DNA of 64,000 nt from positions 106,761 to 170,760 of the forward strand of contig WLNI01000003.1 of the NCBI GenBank assembly GCA_009699875.1, written 5' to 3'. The notes under the pieces are model-generated. The model was not told where the DNA came from and searched no databases. It was given only the letters and a program-made list of their open reading frames with translations. Below are positions 1 to 8,012 of this stretch, piece after piece. Positions within the stretch are counted from its first letter, which is position 1. Each line of letters begins with the position of its first letter. The position numbers were made by a program, and so were the translations under genes. The DNA is from Actinomycetota bacterium. GTDB lineage: Bacteria; Actinomycetota; Acidimicrobiia; Acidimicrobiales; RAAP-2.

Positions 1-1
1 C

Positions 2-529
2 ACCGTCGTCCAAACAATCACCGTCGGCTCTAGCCCCTGGGGCGTTGCCGTGAGCCCGGACGGTTCGAGTGTGTGGGTGGCCAACGTGGGCAGCGCCAAC
101 GTCTCGCGCATCATTTTCCCGCCACAACCTCCCTCTAACGTCACGGCCACGCCAGGCGACGCCAAAGCCACGATCTCGTGGGCTGCACCAACCAACACTG
201 GGGGCAGCCCAATCACTGGTTATAGCGCCACGGCGTCTCCAGGGGGCAAGAGCTGTACGACAACAACGGCCACCTCATGCACGATTAGCGGTCTCACCAA
301 CGGAACGACGTATGACGTATCGGTGACCGCAACTAATGCTGTTGGGACCTCTGACCCTTCCGTCGTAGCTGTCACCCCAGCAGTTCCAGTGGTTACAGCT
401 GCAATCGCAAAACTGGCAGCCACCGGCTCAGACCTCTTTAGTCCTTCGTGGTTCGTCGTTGCACTCTTTGGACTGGGTGGCGGAGCGCTGTTGGTGAGTC
501 GTCGAAGGAAAACCCAGTCTCAGTCATAG
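2..529 (+). CDS. Secreted beta-propeller/Fn3 surface protein, 5' truncated by window edge
   Basis: This is the 3' part of a gene whose start lies outside the window; reading frame 2 is open from the first base. It begins inside a YVTN-type propeller blade (ITVGSSPWGVAVSPDG, then SVWVANVGSANVSRI). A fibronectin type III domain follows, from PPSNVTATPGDA to about SDPSVVAVTP. The C-terminus has the three parts of a sortase signal: LAATG, a hydrophobic stretch (WFVVALFGLGGGALLV) and a basic tail (SRRRK). LAXTG is the motif known for class E sortases of high-GC Gram-positives, so the protein is probably linked to the cell wall. The ligand is unknown. It is a close paralogue of the next gene, at 783. 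Confidence 0.85.
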   Translation, partial: TVVQTITVGSSPWGVAVSPDGSSVWVANVGSANVSRIIFPPQPPSNVTATPGDAKATISWAAPTNTGGSPITGYSATASPGGKSCTTTTATSCTISGLTNGTTYDVSVTATNAVGTSDPSVVAVTPAVPVVTAAIAKLAATGSDLFSPSWFVVALFGLGGGALLVSRRRKTQSQS

Positions 530-782
530 CTCGCTAGAGCTGCAGGCCTTACTGATAACCGGCAGAAGCTGAAGCCCTGAGATGGGCCACGGACTCCAAC
601 CACGGCTGAATTGTGTTCCAACTAATTCGCGTTAGGGGTACGCATCAAGCAAGAAGTTCGCTCAAAGAACCAGAACGCATCAATTCGTGCCTAACTGTTC
701 TTGCTCGGTCCGAATCCATTTGAATTGGTAGGGTTGGTGTATACGAGTTTATTGATCTCGGACTTTGAAAGGCACTGGGGTT
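530..782. other. Intergenic region between the two propeller genes
   Basis: This 253-base gap holds no credible gene. Its first half carries copy 1 of the duplicated 3' flank (563-642). Farther on is an inverted repeat GCAAGAA (649-655) / TTCTTGC (698-704) and a direct repeat ACGCATCAA (640-648 and 675-683). The promoter of the second propeller gene must lie here or upstream, but I see no convincing -35/-10 pair. A GAAAGG ribosome-binding site lies just before the ATG at 783. Confidence 0.6.
563..642 (+). repeat. Copy 1 of duplicated, potentially structured 3' flank
   Basis: This 80-base stretch after the first propeller gene closely matches 2283-2362 after the second. Shared blocks include CAGAAGCTG, CTCCAACCACGGCT, GTGTTCCAACT and AGGGGTAC. 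The ends can pair (CCCTGA near 575 with TTAGGG near 632, with a G-U wobble), as they do perfectly in copy 2. Both copies also contain AACCACG/CGTGTT-type or weaker inner pairing. It could be a 3'-UTR structure or simply sequence carried along by the gene duplication. Confidence 0.6.
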
Positions 783-2279
783 ATGAACAATAGTTACTCA
801 CCAAGTATTCGCTTCCTTCGCAACACTCTTGTCCTCGCAACAGCATTTGCCACTCTTGGTGTGATGACGTTGCCTGGACTTGCCAGTGCAAGCACGCCTT
901 CGACAACCGCCGTGACCTCAATCACTGTTGGAGCGAACCCCTTCTTCGTCGCCGTGAGCCCTGACGGATCGAGTGTGTGGGTGACCAACTTGAACAGCGG
1001 CACCGTTTCGCGCATCGCAACCTCCAACAACACCGTGACCCCAATCACTGTTGGAGCGGTCCCTCAGTTCGTCGCCGTGAGCCCTGACGGTTTGAGTGTG
1101 TGGGTGACCAATAATGGCGCCGGCACCGTTTCGCGCATCGCTACCTCTGACAACACCGTGACCTCAATCACTGTTGGATCGGGCCCCGCTGGCGTCGCCG
1201 TGAGCCCTGACGGATCGAGTGTGTGGGTGACCAACTATGGCGCCGGCACCGTTTCGCGCATCGCAACCTCCAACAACACCGTGACCCCAATCACTGTTGG
1301 ATCGGGCCCCTTAGGCGTCGCCATGAGTCCCGACGGATCGAGTGTGTGGGTGACCAACGGTGGCGATGGCACCGTCTCGCGCATCGCTACTTCTGACAAC
1401 ACCGTGACCTCAATCACTGTTGGATCGGTCCCCGCTGGCGTCGCCGTGAGCCCTGACGGATCGAGTGTGTGGGTGACCAATAATGGCGCCGGCACCGTTT
1501 CGCGCATCGCAACCTCCAACAACACCGTGACCCCAATCACTGTTGGATCGGGCCCTCAGTTCGTCGCCGTGAGCCCTGACGGTTTGAGTGTGTGGGTGAC
1601 CAACCAAGGCGACGGTACCGTTTCGCGCATCGCTACCTCTGACAACACCGTGACCTCAATCACTGTTGGATCGGGCCCCTTAGGCGTCGCCGTGAGCCCT
1701 GACGGATCGAGTGTGTGGGTGACCAATAATGGCGCCGGCACCGTTTCGCGCATCGCTACCTCTGATAACACCGTGACCCCAATCACTGTTGGATCGGGCC
1801 CCTTAGGCGTCGCCATGAGTCCCGACGGATCGAGTGTGTGGGTGACCAATAATAACGACGGCACCGTCTCGCGGATTATTTTCCCTCCACAGCCTCCCTC
1901 TAACGTCACGGCCACGCCAGGTGACGCCAATGCCACTATCTCTTGGAGCGCACCAACCAACACTGGGGGCAGTCCAATAACTGGCTATAGCGCCACAGCG
2001 TCTCCAGGCGGCAAGAGCTGTACGACAACGACGGCCACCTCGTGCACGATCGTGGGTCTCACCAACGGAACTACTTATTCAGTTTCGGTGACAGCAACCA
2101 ATGCTGTTGGCACCTCTGACCCTTCGGCTCCCGTCTCGGTCACTTTGCCGATTCCAGCCACATTGGCCGCGACTGGTTCTGATCTCATGAACCCACCCTG
2201 GCTCGCCATTGCACTCTTTGGCTTTGGTGGAGGAGCACTGTTGGTGAGTCGTCGAAGGAAAACTCAGCCTCACTCATAA
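783..2279 (+). CDS. LAXTG-anchored surface protein with eight propeller repeats and Fn3 domain
   Basis: A 498-residue exported protein. The ATG at 783 was chosen over an in-frame TTG at 765 because a GAAAGG ribosome-binding site precedes it and a signal peptide follows directly (RFLRNTLVLATAFATLGV, cleavage near ASAS). Residues about 47-374 are eight 41-residue YVTN-type repeats (ITVGS-P-GVAVSPDGSSVWVTN-GTVSRIATS), enough for one propeller. A fibronectin type III domain follows, then LAATG, a membrane stretch and SRRRK, a class E sortase-type signal. The role is unknown; surface display or adhesion is an inference. It is a tandem paralogue of the truncated gene at 2-529, with near-identical C-terminal halves. 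No sortase gene lies in the window. Confidence 0.88.
   Translation: MNNSYSPSIRFLRNTLVLATAFATLGVMTLPGLASASTPSTTAVTSITVGANPFFVAVSPDGSSVWVTNLNSGTVSRIATSNNTVTPITVGAVPQFVAVSPDGLSVWVTNNGAGTVSRIATSDNTVTSITVGSGPAGVAVSPDGSSVWVTNYGAGTVSRIATSNNTVTPITVGSGPLGVAMSPDGSSVWVTNGGDGTVSRIATSDNTVTSITVGSVPAGVAVSPDGSSVWVTNNGAGTVSRIATSNNTVTPITVGSGPQFVAVSPDGLSVWVTNQGDGTVSRIATSDNTVTSITVGSGPLGVAVSPDGSSVWVTNNGAGTVSRIATSDNTVTPITVGSGPLGVAMSPDGSSVWVTNNNDGTVSRIIFPPQPPSNVTATPGDANATISWSAPTNTGGSPITGYSATASPGGKSCTTTTATSCTIVGLTNGTTYSVSVTATNAVGTSDPSAPVSVTLPIPATLAATGSDLMNPPWLAIALFGFGGGALLVSRRRKTQPHS
921..1904 (+). repeat. Eight in-frame 123-bp tandem repeats
   Basis: The DNA repeats with a 123-bp period, each unit starting at ATCACTGTTGGA (921, 1044, 1167, 1290, 1413, 1536, 1659, 1782). 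Units mostly alternate between endings SNNTVTP and SDNTVTS, so the basic duplicating unit may be 246 bp. The near-identical bases point to recent expansion or gene conversion. Confidence 0.9.
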
Positions 2280-2291
2280 CTCACAGAAGCT

Positions 2292-2362
2292 GTACCCCTC
2301 AGTTGGGCCAGGTACTCCAACCACGGCTCAATCGTGTTCCAACTCATTCGCATGAGGGGTAC
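2292..2362. other. Inverted repeat / copy 2 of the structured 3' flank
   Basis: GTACCCCTCA (2292-2301) is the exact reverse complement of TGAGGGGTAC (2353-2362), about 51 bases apart. AGTTGG (2301-2306) and CCAACT (2339-2344) could extend the pairing inward. It lies between the convergent propeller and menE genes and could work as a bidirectional terminator, but there is no U-run. The right arm ends directly against the menE stop codon. Confidence 0.55.
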
Positions 2363-3499
2363 TTAACGTAACTCGCTGCGTCGAATTTTGCCCAATGTGG
2401 TGCGTGGCAATACGTCAACCAGGACGAGTTCTTTTGGGGTGGCGTAGGAAGCAATCTGTTCACTGACCATCCGTTGAATCTCTTCTAACGACGGAGGAGT
2501 CCCCTCTGGAGCAATCCAAACGACCACTCGCTCGCCCCACTCGGGATCAGAACGCTTCCACACAGCAAGTTCTTTGATTCCATTGAGATTGATGAGAGCT
2601 GCTTCAACGTCGGAGGGGTAGACCTTTTCGCCACCGGTGACGATCACTTCATCGAGGCGGCCTCGAACTTCCAAGAGACCTGCATCGTTGAGACGGCCAA
2701 GGTCGCCGGTGGGGAACCAGTTGCTTTGGCCGTCTGGGCCCTTCACGAAAGGAGCGGGACGATCTCGATAACCCCGCAACAAGGTCGGACTTGCCACATG
2801 AATTTCTCCGAAGCCGTCTTCATCAGAATCGACAATGTGGAGCGACACGCCGTCAAGGGCGGTGCCGTCATAGACAATTCCTGAGCCAGTTTCGGTCATG
2901 CCGTAGGTCGCCACAGCATTCGGTGGAAGGTGATCTGGGGGAGCAGCACCACCCAAGAGGATGCAAGAGAACATGGCGGGGTCGATACCGAGCATGGCTT
3001 TGGTCACCAGCGAAACATGACTGACACCCTCACGAGCGGCACGGCGCAAGGTTTCCGGGTGGGCATCTTTGGTAATGCTGAGCGACGTGCCGGTAAGGAG
3101 CGCTCTGGAGAGAACCGAGAATCCTCCAATGTGCACGATGGGGAGACAACAGAGCCAGTGGTCGAGAGTGGGATTCACTTCGAGTCGTCTCGAGGTGATC
3201 GTCGCTGAGGCTTGAAGTGCCGCATGATCGAGCTCGACGGCTTTGGGGTCGGACATCGAGCCAGAGGTCATCATGACGAGGCCAATGCCGCTGTCTACCT
3301 GGCGTCCCTCAGAGAGATTGTGGCGGCCATCGCCGTCGAGAAGAACGGTCGGTGCCATCGTCGCGAGTGCTTGTGAACGCAAGCTGGGACTCCATCGAGA
3401 GTCGAGCGTGCAGAGGGCATCGCCGGCTGCCCAGATCTCTTCGATGATTGGAACCAAGGAATCGTCTTGGTCGAGATCAAGAGCGATGAGGTCGGGCAC
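2363..3499 (-). CDS. menE: O-succinylbenzoate-CoA ligase (MenE)
   Basis: MenE adenylates o-succinylbenzoate and joins it to CoA in menaquinone synthesis, in the cytoplasm. The 378-residue protein has the marks of the ANL (AMP-forming ligase) superfamily: the phosphate loop TSGSMSDPK at about 78-86, YGMTETGSG near 200, GDLGR, the hinge region [17 protein letters not shown] and the C-terminal lysine motif LGKIRRSEL. It starts with GTG. The length fits the short actinobacterial MenE proteins. It is divergent from menB, 65 bases away, and sits in a menE-B-A-H-D cluster, which supports the specific call over a general acyl-CoA synthetase. Confidence 0.9.
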   Translation of the reverse strand: MPDLIALDLDQDDSLVPIIEEIWAAGDALCTLDSRWSPSLRSQALATMAPTVLLDGDGRHNLSEGRQVDSGIGLVMMTSGSMSDPKAVELDHAALQASATITSRRLEVNPTLDHWLCCLPIVHIGGFSVLSRALLTGTSLSITKDAHPETLRRAAREGVSHVSLVTKAMLGIDPAMFSCILLGGAAPPDHLPPNAVATYGMTETGSGIVYDGTALDGVSLHIVDSDEDGFGEIHVASPTLLRGYRDRPAPFVKGPDGQSNWFPTGDLGRLNDAGLLEVRGRLDEVIVTGGEKVYPSDVEAALINLNGIKELAVWKRSDPEWGERVVVWIAPEGTPPSLEEIQRMVSEQIASYATPKELVLVDVLPRTTLGKIRRSELR

Positions 3500-3550
3500 G
3501 GCTAAAGCCTAGAAGCCGTGGGGAGCGTACAGGGAGCCGATTCTCCCCGG

Positions 3551-3556
3551 TAGCGT
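3551..3556 (+). promoter_or_regulatory. Candidate -10 element (TAGCGT) of menB
   Basis: TAGCGT fits the TANNNT pattern and ends 8 bases before the menB ATG at 3565. That spacing would place the transcription start at or next to the start codon. GGAAGG in between could instead act as a ribosome-binding site. Confidence 0.35.
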
Positions 3557-3564
3557 GGAAGGCA

Positions 3565-4467
3565 ATGGAAGAGAACCCGAAGACCGTCATTTCTGGCCCA
3601 CCAATCGATCCCGTGGAGAAGTTTCGGGGCCAACGCGCACCTGACTGGCAGCGTGAGGGTTCCTATAAGGACATTACGTATGAGGTTGCAGAAGGGATCG
3701 CCAAGATCACGATCTGTCGACCCGAAAAAAGAAACGCCTTCCGGCCTCAAACGCTCTTCGAACTCATTGATGCCTTCTCGAGGGCGCGAGACGACATCTC
3801 GGTGGGCGTCATTCTCTTCACGGGTCAAGGACCCGATGCATTCTGTTCGGGCGGGGACCAGACAATTCGAGGCGATGACGGCTACATCGGCGATGACCAG
3901 GTCGCACAACAAGGGGTGGGAAGACTCAATGTCTTAGATCTCCAAATTTTAATTCGCCGCATTCCAAAGCCCGTGATTGCCATGGTGGCGGGCTATGCCA
4001 TCGGTGGCGGGCACATCTTGCACCTGGTGTGTGATCTTTCGATCGCCGCCGACAATGCTCGATTTGGCCAGACCGGCCCCATGGTCGGGAGCTTCGATGG
4101 TGGGTACGGCTCAAGTCTGTTGGCCCGCACCATTGGCGTGAAGCGAGCCAAAGAAGTCTGGTTCTTGTGCCGTCAATACGACGCCGCGACGGCACTCGAT
4201 TGGGGCCTCGTCAATACGGTTGTCCCATTGGCGTCGCTTGAGGAAGAGAGCGTTGCGTGGAGCCGCCAGATCATGACGCTTTCGCCGTTGGCGTTGCGAA
4301 TGTTGAAGGCTGGCTTCAATGCCGCTGAAGATGGCTTGGCGGGAGTCCAACAACTAGCGGGGGACGCGACGATGTTGTTCTACATGACTGAAGAGGGCCA
4401 AGAAGGACGTAATGCCTTTAACGAACACCGAGCACCCGACTTCACTCGGTTTCCTCGTCGTCCGTGA
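3565..4467 (+). CDS. menB: 1,4-dihydroxy-2-naphthoyl-CoA synthase (MenB)
   Basis: MenB closes the second ring of the naphthoquinone from o-succinylbenzoyl-CoA. The 300-residue protein is a crotonase-fold enzyme with [16 protein letters not shown] near the N-terminus, the oxyanion-hole region [23 protein letters not shown], and the MenB-specific [12 protein letters not shown] and [12 protein letters not shown]. These separate it from ordinary enoyl-CoA hydratases. It overlaps menA by 4 bases (GTGA), so the two are translationally coupled. Confidence 0.95.
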   Translation: MEENPKTVISGPPIDPVEKFRGQRAPDWQREGSYKDITYEVAEGIAKITICRPEKRNAFRPQTLFELIDAFSRARDDISVGVILFTGQGPDAFCSGGDQTIRGDDGYIGDDQVAQQGVGRLNVLDLQILIRRIPKPVIAMVAGYAIGGGHILHLVCDLSIAADNARFGQTGPMVGSFDGGYGSSLLARTIGVKRAKEVWFLCRQYDAATALDWGLVNTVVPLASLEEESVAWSRQIMTLSPLALRMLKAGFNAAEDGLAGVQQLAGDATMLFYMTEEGQEGRNAFNEHRAPDFTRFPRRP

Positions 4468-5360
4468 CCCAGCAGCCGGACGGTTCGGCGTCCATTGGAA
4501 GATTCGAAAAGTGGGTCAAAGGCGCCCGTCCTCGTACCTTGCCCGCAGCAGTGGTCCCCGTGTTGGTGGGAACACTGCTCGTTCGACCCCAAGAGATTCT
4601 CTTTTCTCGTATGGCCCTCGCCGGCGTGGTGGCGCTGAGCCTGCAGATCGGGACGAACTATGCAAATGACTACTCCGACGGCATCAGGGGAAGCGATGAA
4701 GTCCGAGTAGGTCCCGTGCGTCTCGTTGGCCAGAAATTGGCATCACCACGAGCGGTAAAAACCGCTGCATTGTTGTCCTTTTCTCTAGCGGCCCTTGCTG
4801 GCCTCGTTCTCTGTGCGCTCTCGAGTTGGTGGCTGATTCTTCCGGGCGTGGCCGCCGTCGGAGCTGGATGGCTCTACACCGGGGGGCCAAAGCCTTATGG
4901 CTACCTCGGGCTCGGTGAGCTCTTTGTGTTTTTGTTTTTTGGAGTTGTCGCCACCGTGGGCTCTACCTTTGTCCAGCACAGATCCATCCCCGCGGTGGCG
5001 TGGATTGCGGCCATACCAGTGGGGCTGTTGGCGACGGCGTTGCTTGAAGCCAACAATCTCCGAGACATCGACGGTGACGTTGACTCAGCAAAGAGAACCT
5101 TGGCCGTCCGCCTTGGTCGAGCACGAGCCTCATGGCTCTTCATCGCGAGCTACATCGGCGTTGCCTTCGGCGTGATTGCCTGTGGCGTGGTGCGTCCCTG
5201 GTCGCTGCTTGCCTTGCTCGGATTAATTCTTGCTATTCCCTCGTGCCAACTCGCCCTGTCAGAGGCGAGAGGGAAGGCGTTACTTCCAATGCTCCAGGCG
5301 GCCGGTCGAACTCAATTAGTTGTTGGGGTCGTGTTGGCAGTGGGACTCGCACTTCCGTGA
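4464..5360 (+). CDS. menA: 1,4-dihydroxy-2-naphthoate polyprenyltransferase (MenA)
   Basis: MenA attaches the isoprenoid side chain to 1,4-dihydroxy-2-naphthoate in the membrane, giving demethylmenaquinone. The 298-residue protein is a UbiA-family enzyme with about eight or nine hydrophobic helices. It begins [13 protein letters not shown] and carries the two Asp-rich prenyl-diphosphate/Mg sites, [12 protein letters not shown] and [16 protein letters not shown]. The GTG start overlaps the menB stop. The 3' end overlaps the convergent menH by 49 bases. Confidence 0.93.
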   Translation: MTQQPDGSASIGRFEKWVKGARPRTLPAAVVPVLVGTLLVRPQEILFSRMALAGVVALSLQIGTNYANDYSDGIRGSDEVRVGPVRLVGQKLASPRAVKTAALLSFSLAALAGLVLCALSSWWLILPGVAAVGAGWLYTGGPKPYGYLGLGELFVFLFFGVVATVGSTFVQHRSIPAVAWIAAIPVGLLATALLEANNLRDIDGDVDSAKRTLAVRLGRARASWLFIASYIGVAFGVIACGVVRPWSLLALLGLILAIPSCQLALSEARGKALLPMLQAAGRTQLVVGVVLAVGLALP

Positions 5361-6115
5361 AGAGCGTCGAGCCAGTGCTCGATCACACTGGCGCAGGGCT
5401 CAGGAGCTTCGAGATGACACGCGTGGCCGACCCCAGGGGCGATGGCCAGCGTCGAAATGGAAAGCTCATCGTGCATGCCGTGCGCAATGGAGACGAACTT
5501 CGGATCGAGTTCTCCAACCAGCAACAGGGTTGGCACGTCAATGAGATCGAGAAACCCCCATGCACTTTGCTGAGTTCCGGTGCCCATCTTTCGCAGGCTC
5601 ATCGCCAAACCGCGTGCGCTATTCTTCATCCGGCTCGCTCGATCCTGTGCGTCGTCGCTCAAGCCAGCGAAGAGGGGCTGGGCCAACCACCGATCAAGAA
5701 AGCCACCGACATCCTCGGTCTCTTCAAGCTCAGACGCGAGCGCTTCGTCGCCAACGCGGCGCTGTTCGCGCGCTTCGTCATCGAGAATGCCTGGGGTTCC
5801 TCCGATGAGAATCAGTTCTCGCAGGCCTCGGGGCTGCATCATCGCCGCGGTCATTGCCACTCTGGCTCCCATGGAGTAGCCCAAGAGAACAAAGGGTTCT
5901 TCGCCAACGGTATCCAAGAGATCATGGGCCGCTCCGACAACGTCAGCCTCGATATCGCTCGAGCCACCGTGGCCAGGCAGATCAACGGCCACAATGGTGT
6001 GATGCGAACCAAGGGCTCGACCAAACGCTCCCCAGGACGACGAGGTCTGGGTGAAGCCATGACAGATCACCAGACGAGGGCCCGAACCCCACGAAGTCGT
6101 CGCCAATTTGGTCAT
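5312..6115 (-). CDS. menH: Alpha/beta hydrolase, probable SHCHC synthase (MenH)
   Basis: The 267-residue protein is an alpha/beta hydrolase with an HGF oxyanion region near residue 19, the nucleophile elbow GYSMGAR (Ser about 81), a late Asp in VGELDPKF and His in GVGHACH. Its place among men genes suggests MenH, which removes pyruvate from SEPHCHC to form SHCHC. Sequence alone cannot exclude another esterase. It is convergent with menA (49-base overlap), and its ATG lies only 5 bases from the likely menD ATG on the other strand. A TACGCT box on the minus strand (6124-6129), 8 bases before the ATG, could drive a leaderless transcript from inside menD. Confidence 0.75.
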   Translation of the reverse strand: MTKLATTSWGSGPRLVICHGFTQTSSSWGAFGRALGSHHTIVAVDLPGHGGSSDIEADVVGAAHDLLDTVGEEPFVLLGYSMGARVAMTAAMMQPRGLRELILIGGTPGILDDEAREQRRVGDEALASELEETEDVGGFLDRWLAQPLFAGLSDDAQDRASRMKNSARGLAMSLRKMGTGTQQSAWGFLDLIDVPTLLLVGELDPKFVSIAHGMHDELSISTLAIAPGVGHACHLEAPEPCASVIEHWLDALHGSASPTANTTPTTN

Positions 6116-6120
6116 TGCTC

Positions 6121-7860
6121 ATGAGCGTAGCGAGTTCTGAGATCCAGGCAACGTTTTGTGCGACCTTCGTTGATGAACTGCTCCTTGGAGGCGTCACCGA
6201 CGTAGTTCTCTGTCCGGGGTCTCGCTCGACACCGCTTGCGCTTGCCTGCCTGAAAAGTTCTTTGACGACACACGTACGCCTTGATGAGCGGTCTGCGGCG
6301 TTCTTCGCCCTTGGTCTTTCTCGCTCGAGTGGGCGACCCACATTGGTGGTCGTAACGTCAGGGACCGCTGCGGCAGAACTCCATGCGGGAGTTCTTGAAG
6401 CGAGTCTCGATCGCGTCCCTTTAATTATTGCCACCGCGGATCGACCACCAGAGTTGCAGCAGATTGGCGCGCCACAGACCGTGAACCAAGCCCACCTCTA
6501 TGGCGATGCCGTTCGCTTTACGAGTCTTCCTGGTCCCTGCCACGCATGGCCCACCGAGCAATGGCGATCGTTCTCGAGTCGCTTAGTCCTCGAGGCGAAC
6601 GGTGTTGCGGGGCTCCCTGGACCGGTACACGTCAATCTTCCCTTCATTGAACCGCTCGTCACCGCACCCGGCGAGTTGCCCCCTCGACGCAGCGGCACTC
6701 AGCCGTGGTCCAAGCTTGCAGTCTCGCCTTCTTCGTCGCTGGATCTGGGGAGAGAAGTTCTGGCGCTGTTCGAAGGACGTCGAGGAGTCTTTCTTGTCGG
6801 GGATGGTGGGGGATCGCTCGAACAGATTCGATCAACGGCGCAGCATCTCGCCTGGCCCGTCCTCGCCGATGCTCGATCACGATGTCGAAGCGAAGATCCG
6901 GTCATGGTGACAAGTGCCGACGGTATTCTTCGAAATAAGGCGGTCGCGCTCACACTGGCCCCAGAGGTGGTCGTGCTCCTTGGTGCCCCACCAGCATCCA
7001 AAGTCATCACCGAGTGGATCACTGCGCTCGCTGGCCAGGGAGTTGAGATCGTGGTGATTGGGAGAGATGGACCCTCTCGTCATCCAACATCGAGCCCTGC
7101 GACATTTCTGCTCTCTTCTCCTGATGAGGCGCTTGGCGTCATCGCCACAATTGGGACTCCCGCGCCTCAAGAGTGGCTGGATTCGTGGATCAACGCTGAG
7201 CACGCCGCCACGCAAGGGATCGAAACAGTTCTCTCGAGAGCTGAACTCAGCGAGCCCGGGGTCGCCAGAGTCCTGTGTCAAGAACTTCCCGACGACTCCA
7301 CGCTCGTGGTCTCTTCTTCGATGCCAATTAGAGACGTTGAATGGTTTGGAGGACGCCGCCCCAGAGCGCAGCGGCTCTTGGCCAATAGGGGAGCCAACGG
7401 AATTGACGGCGTGGTCTCGACAGCCATGGGCGTGGCGTCCTCTCGAAGTGGACCAGTCGTGGCCTTGGTAGGAGACCTCGCCTTTCTCCACGACGTCTCG
7501 GCACTGGTCGACGGCGTAGGAGAGAACGCCTCGCTTGTTGTCGTCGTTCTCGATAACGATGGGGGAGGGATCTTCTCGTTTTTGCCCCAACGCGGCACGC
7601 TGCATGAGCATGACTTCGAGACACTCTTTGGCACGCCTCGGCGCGTCTCGCCCGGCGAGGTGGCCCGAGGCTTTGGTATCGAGGTCGCCGTCCCGAGCTC
7701 GCTCGACGAGTTGCGCAGCGCGCTTGGCTCTCTGGTGGGTCGACAAGGACTCCACGTGGTCCACTGTGTGGTGCCTTCTCGGGATGCAAACGTCGCCCTC
7801 CACGCTGAGATTCATGCAGCGATTGAGAAGAACGTGGCTGAGAGTCTGGGTCTCGGCTAA
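6121..7860 (+). CDS. menD: SEPHCHC synthase, thiamine diphosphate enzyme (MenD)
   Basis: MenD joins 2-oxoglutarate (as succinic semialdehyde-ThDP) to isochorismate, the first committed menaquinone step. The protein is 579 residues from ATG 6121; an in-frame TTG at 6115 is less likely. It shows FVDELLLGGVTDVVLCPGSRS at the N-terminus (glutamate-containing ThDP site), VTSGTAAAEL, and the ThDP/Mg motif ALVGDLAFLHD followed by LDNDGGGIFSFLPQ, which is typical of MenD. menF (isochorismate synthase) and menC are not in the window. There is no clear ribosome-binding site. Confidence 0.93.
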   Translation: MSVASSEIQATFCATFVDELLLGGVTDVVLCPGSRSTPLALACLKSSLTTHVRLDERSAAFFALGLSRSSGRPTLVVVTSGTAAAELHAGVLEASLDRVPLIIATADRPPELQQIGAPQTVNQAHLYGDAVRFTSLPGPCHAWPTEQWRSFSSRLVLEANGVAGLPGPVHVNLPFIEPLVTAPGELPPRRSGTQPWSKLAVSPSSSLDLGREVLALFEGRRGVFLVGDGGGSLEQIRSTAQHLAWPVLADARSRCRSEDPVMVTSADGILRNKAVALTLAPEVVVLLGAPPASKVITEWITALAGQGVEIVVIGRDGPSRHPTSSPATFLLSSPDEALGVIATIGTPAPQEWLDSWINAEHAATQGIETVLSRAELSEPGVARVLCQELPDDSTLVVSSSMPIRDVEWFGGRRPRAQRLLANRGANGIDGVVSTAMGVASSRSGPVVALVGDLAFLHDVSALVDGVGENASLVVVVLDNDGGGIFSFLPQRGTLHEHDFETLFGTPRRVSPGEVARGFGIEVAVPSSLDELRSALGSLVGRQGLHVVHCVVPSRDANVALHAEIHAAIEKNVAESLGLG

Positions 7861-8012
7861 CGAGCGCCCTGCGTGTCGTGAGCCAGAAGGCGCCATGATC
7901 AAGAGTCATTTCGGCCCACATCACGGCTTTGTTGCGAGAGTGAGCGTGGACAATTCGCTAGAGAGTTGCCCGTGTCCTGAGAGTGAGCATGATCTTTGGC
8001 AGACTCTTGGCT

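Noticed and set aside
1235..1963. Long minus-strand frames across the propeller repeats
   Set aside because: They repeat with the same 123-bp period as the + strand gene, have no ribosome-binding site and give no sensible protein; they are a by-product of the repeats.
5132..6124. 330-codon + strand frame opposite menH
   Set aside because: MenH on the minus strand has clear family motifs. The + frame encodes a basic, patternless protein.
6877..7902. 341-codon minus-strand frame opposite menD
   Set aside because: menD is well conserved here, and the minus frame has no domain pattern or start signal.
7861..8012. T-box leader before tyrS
   Set aside because: I could not find the T-box sequence or the paired stems that would go with it.
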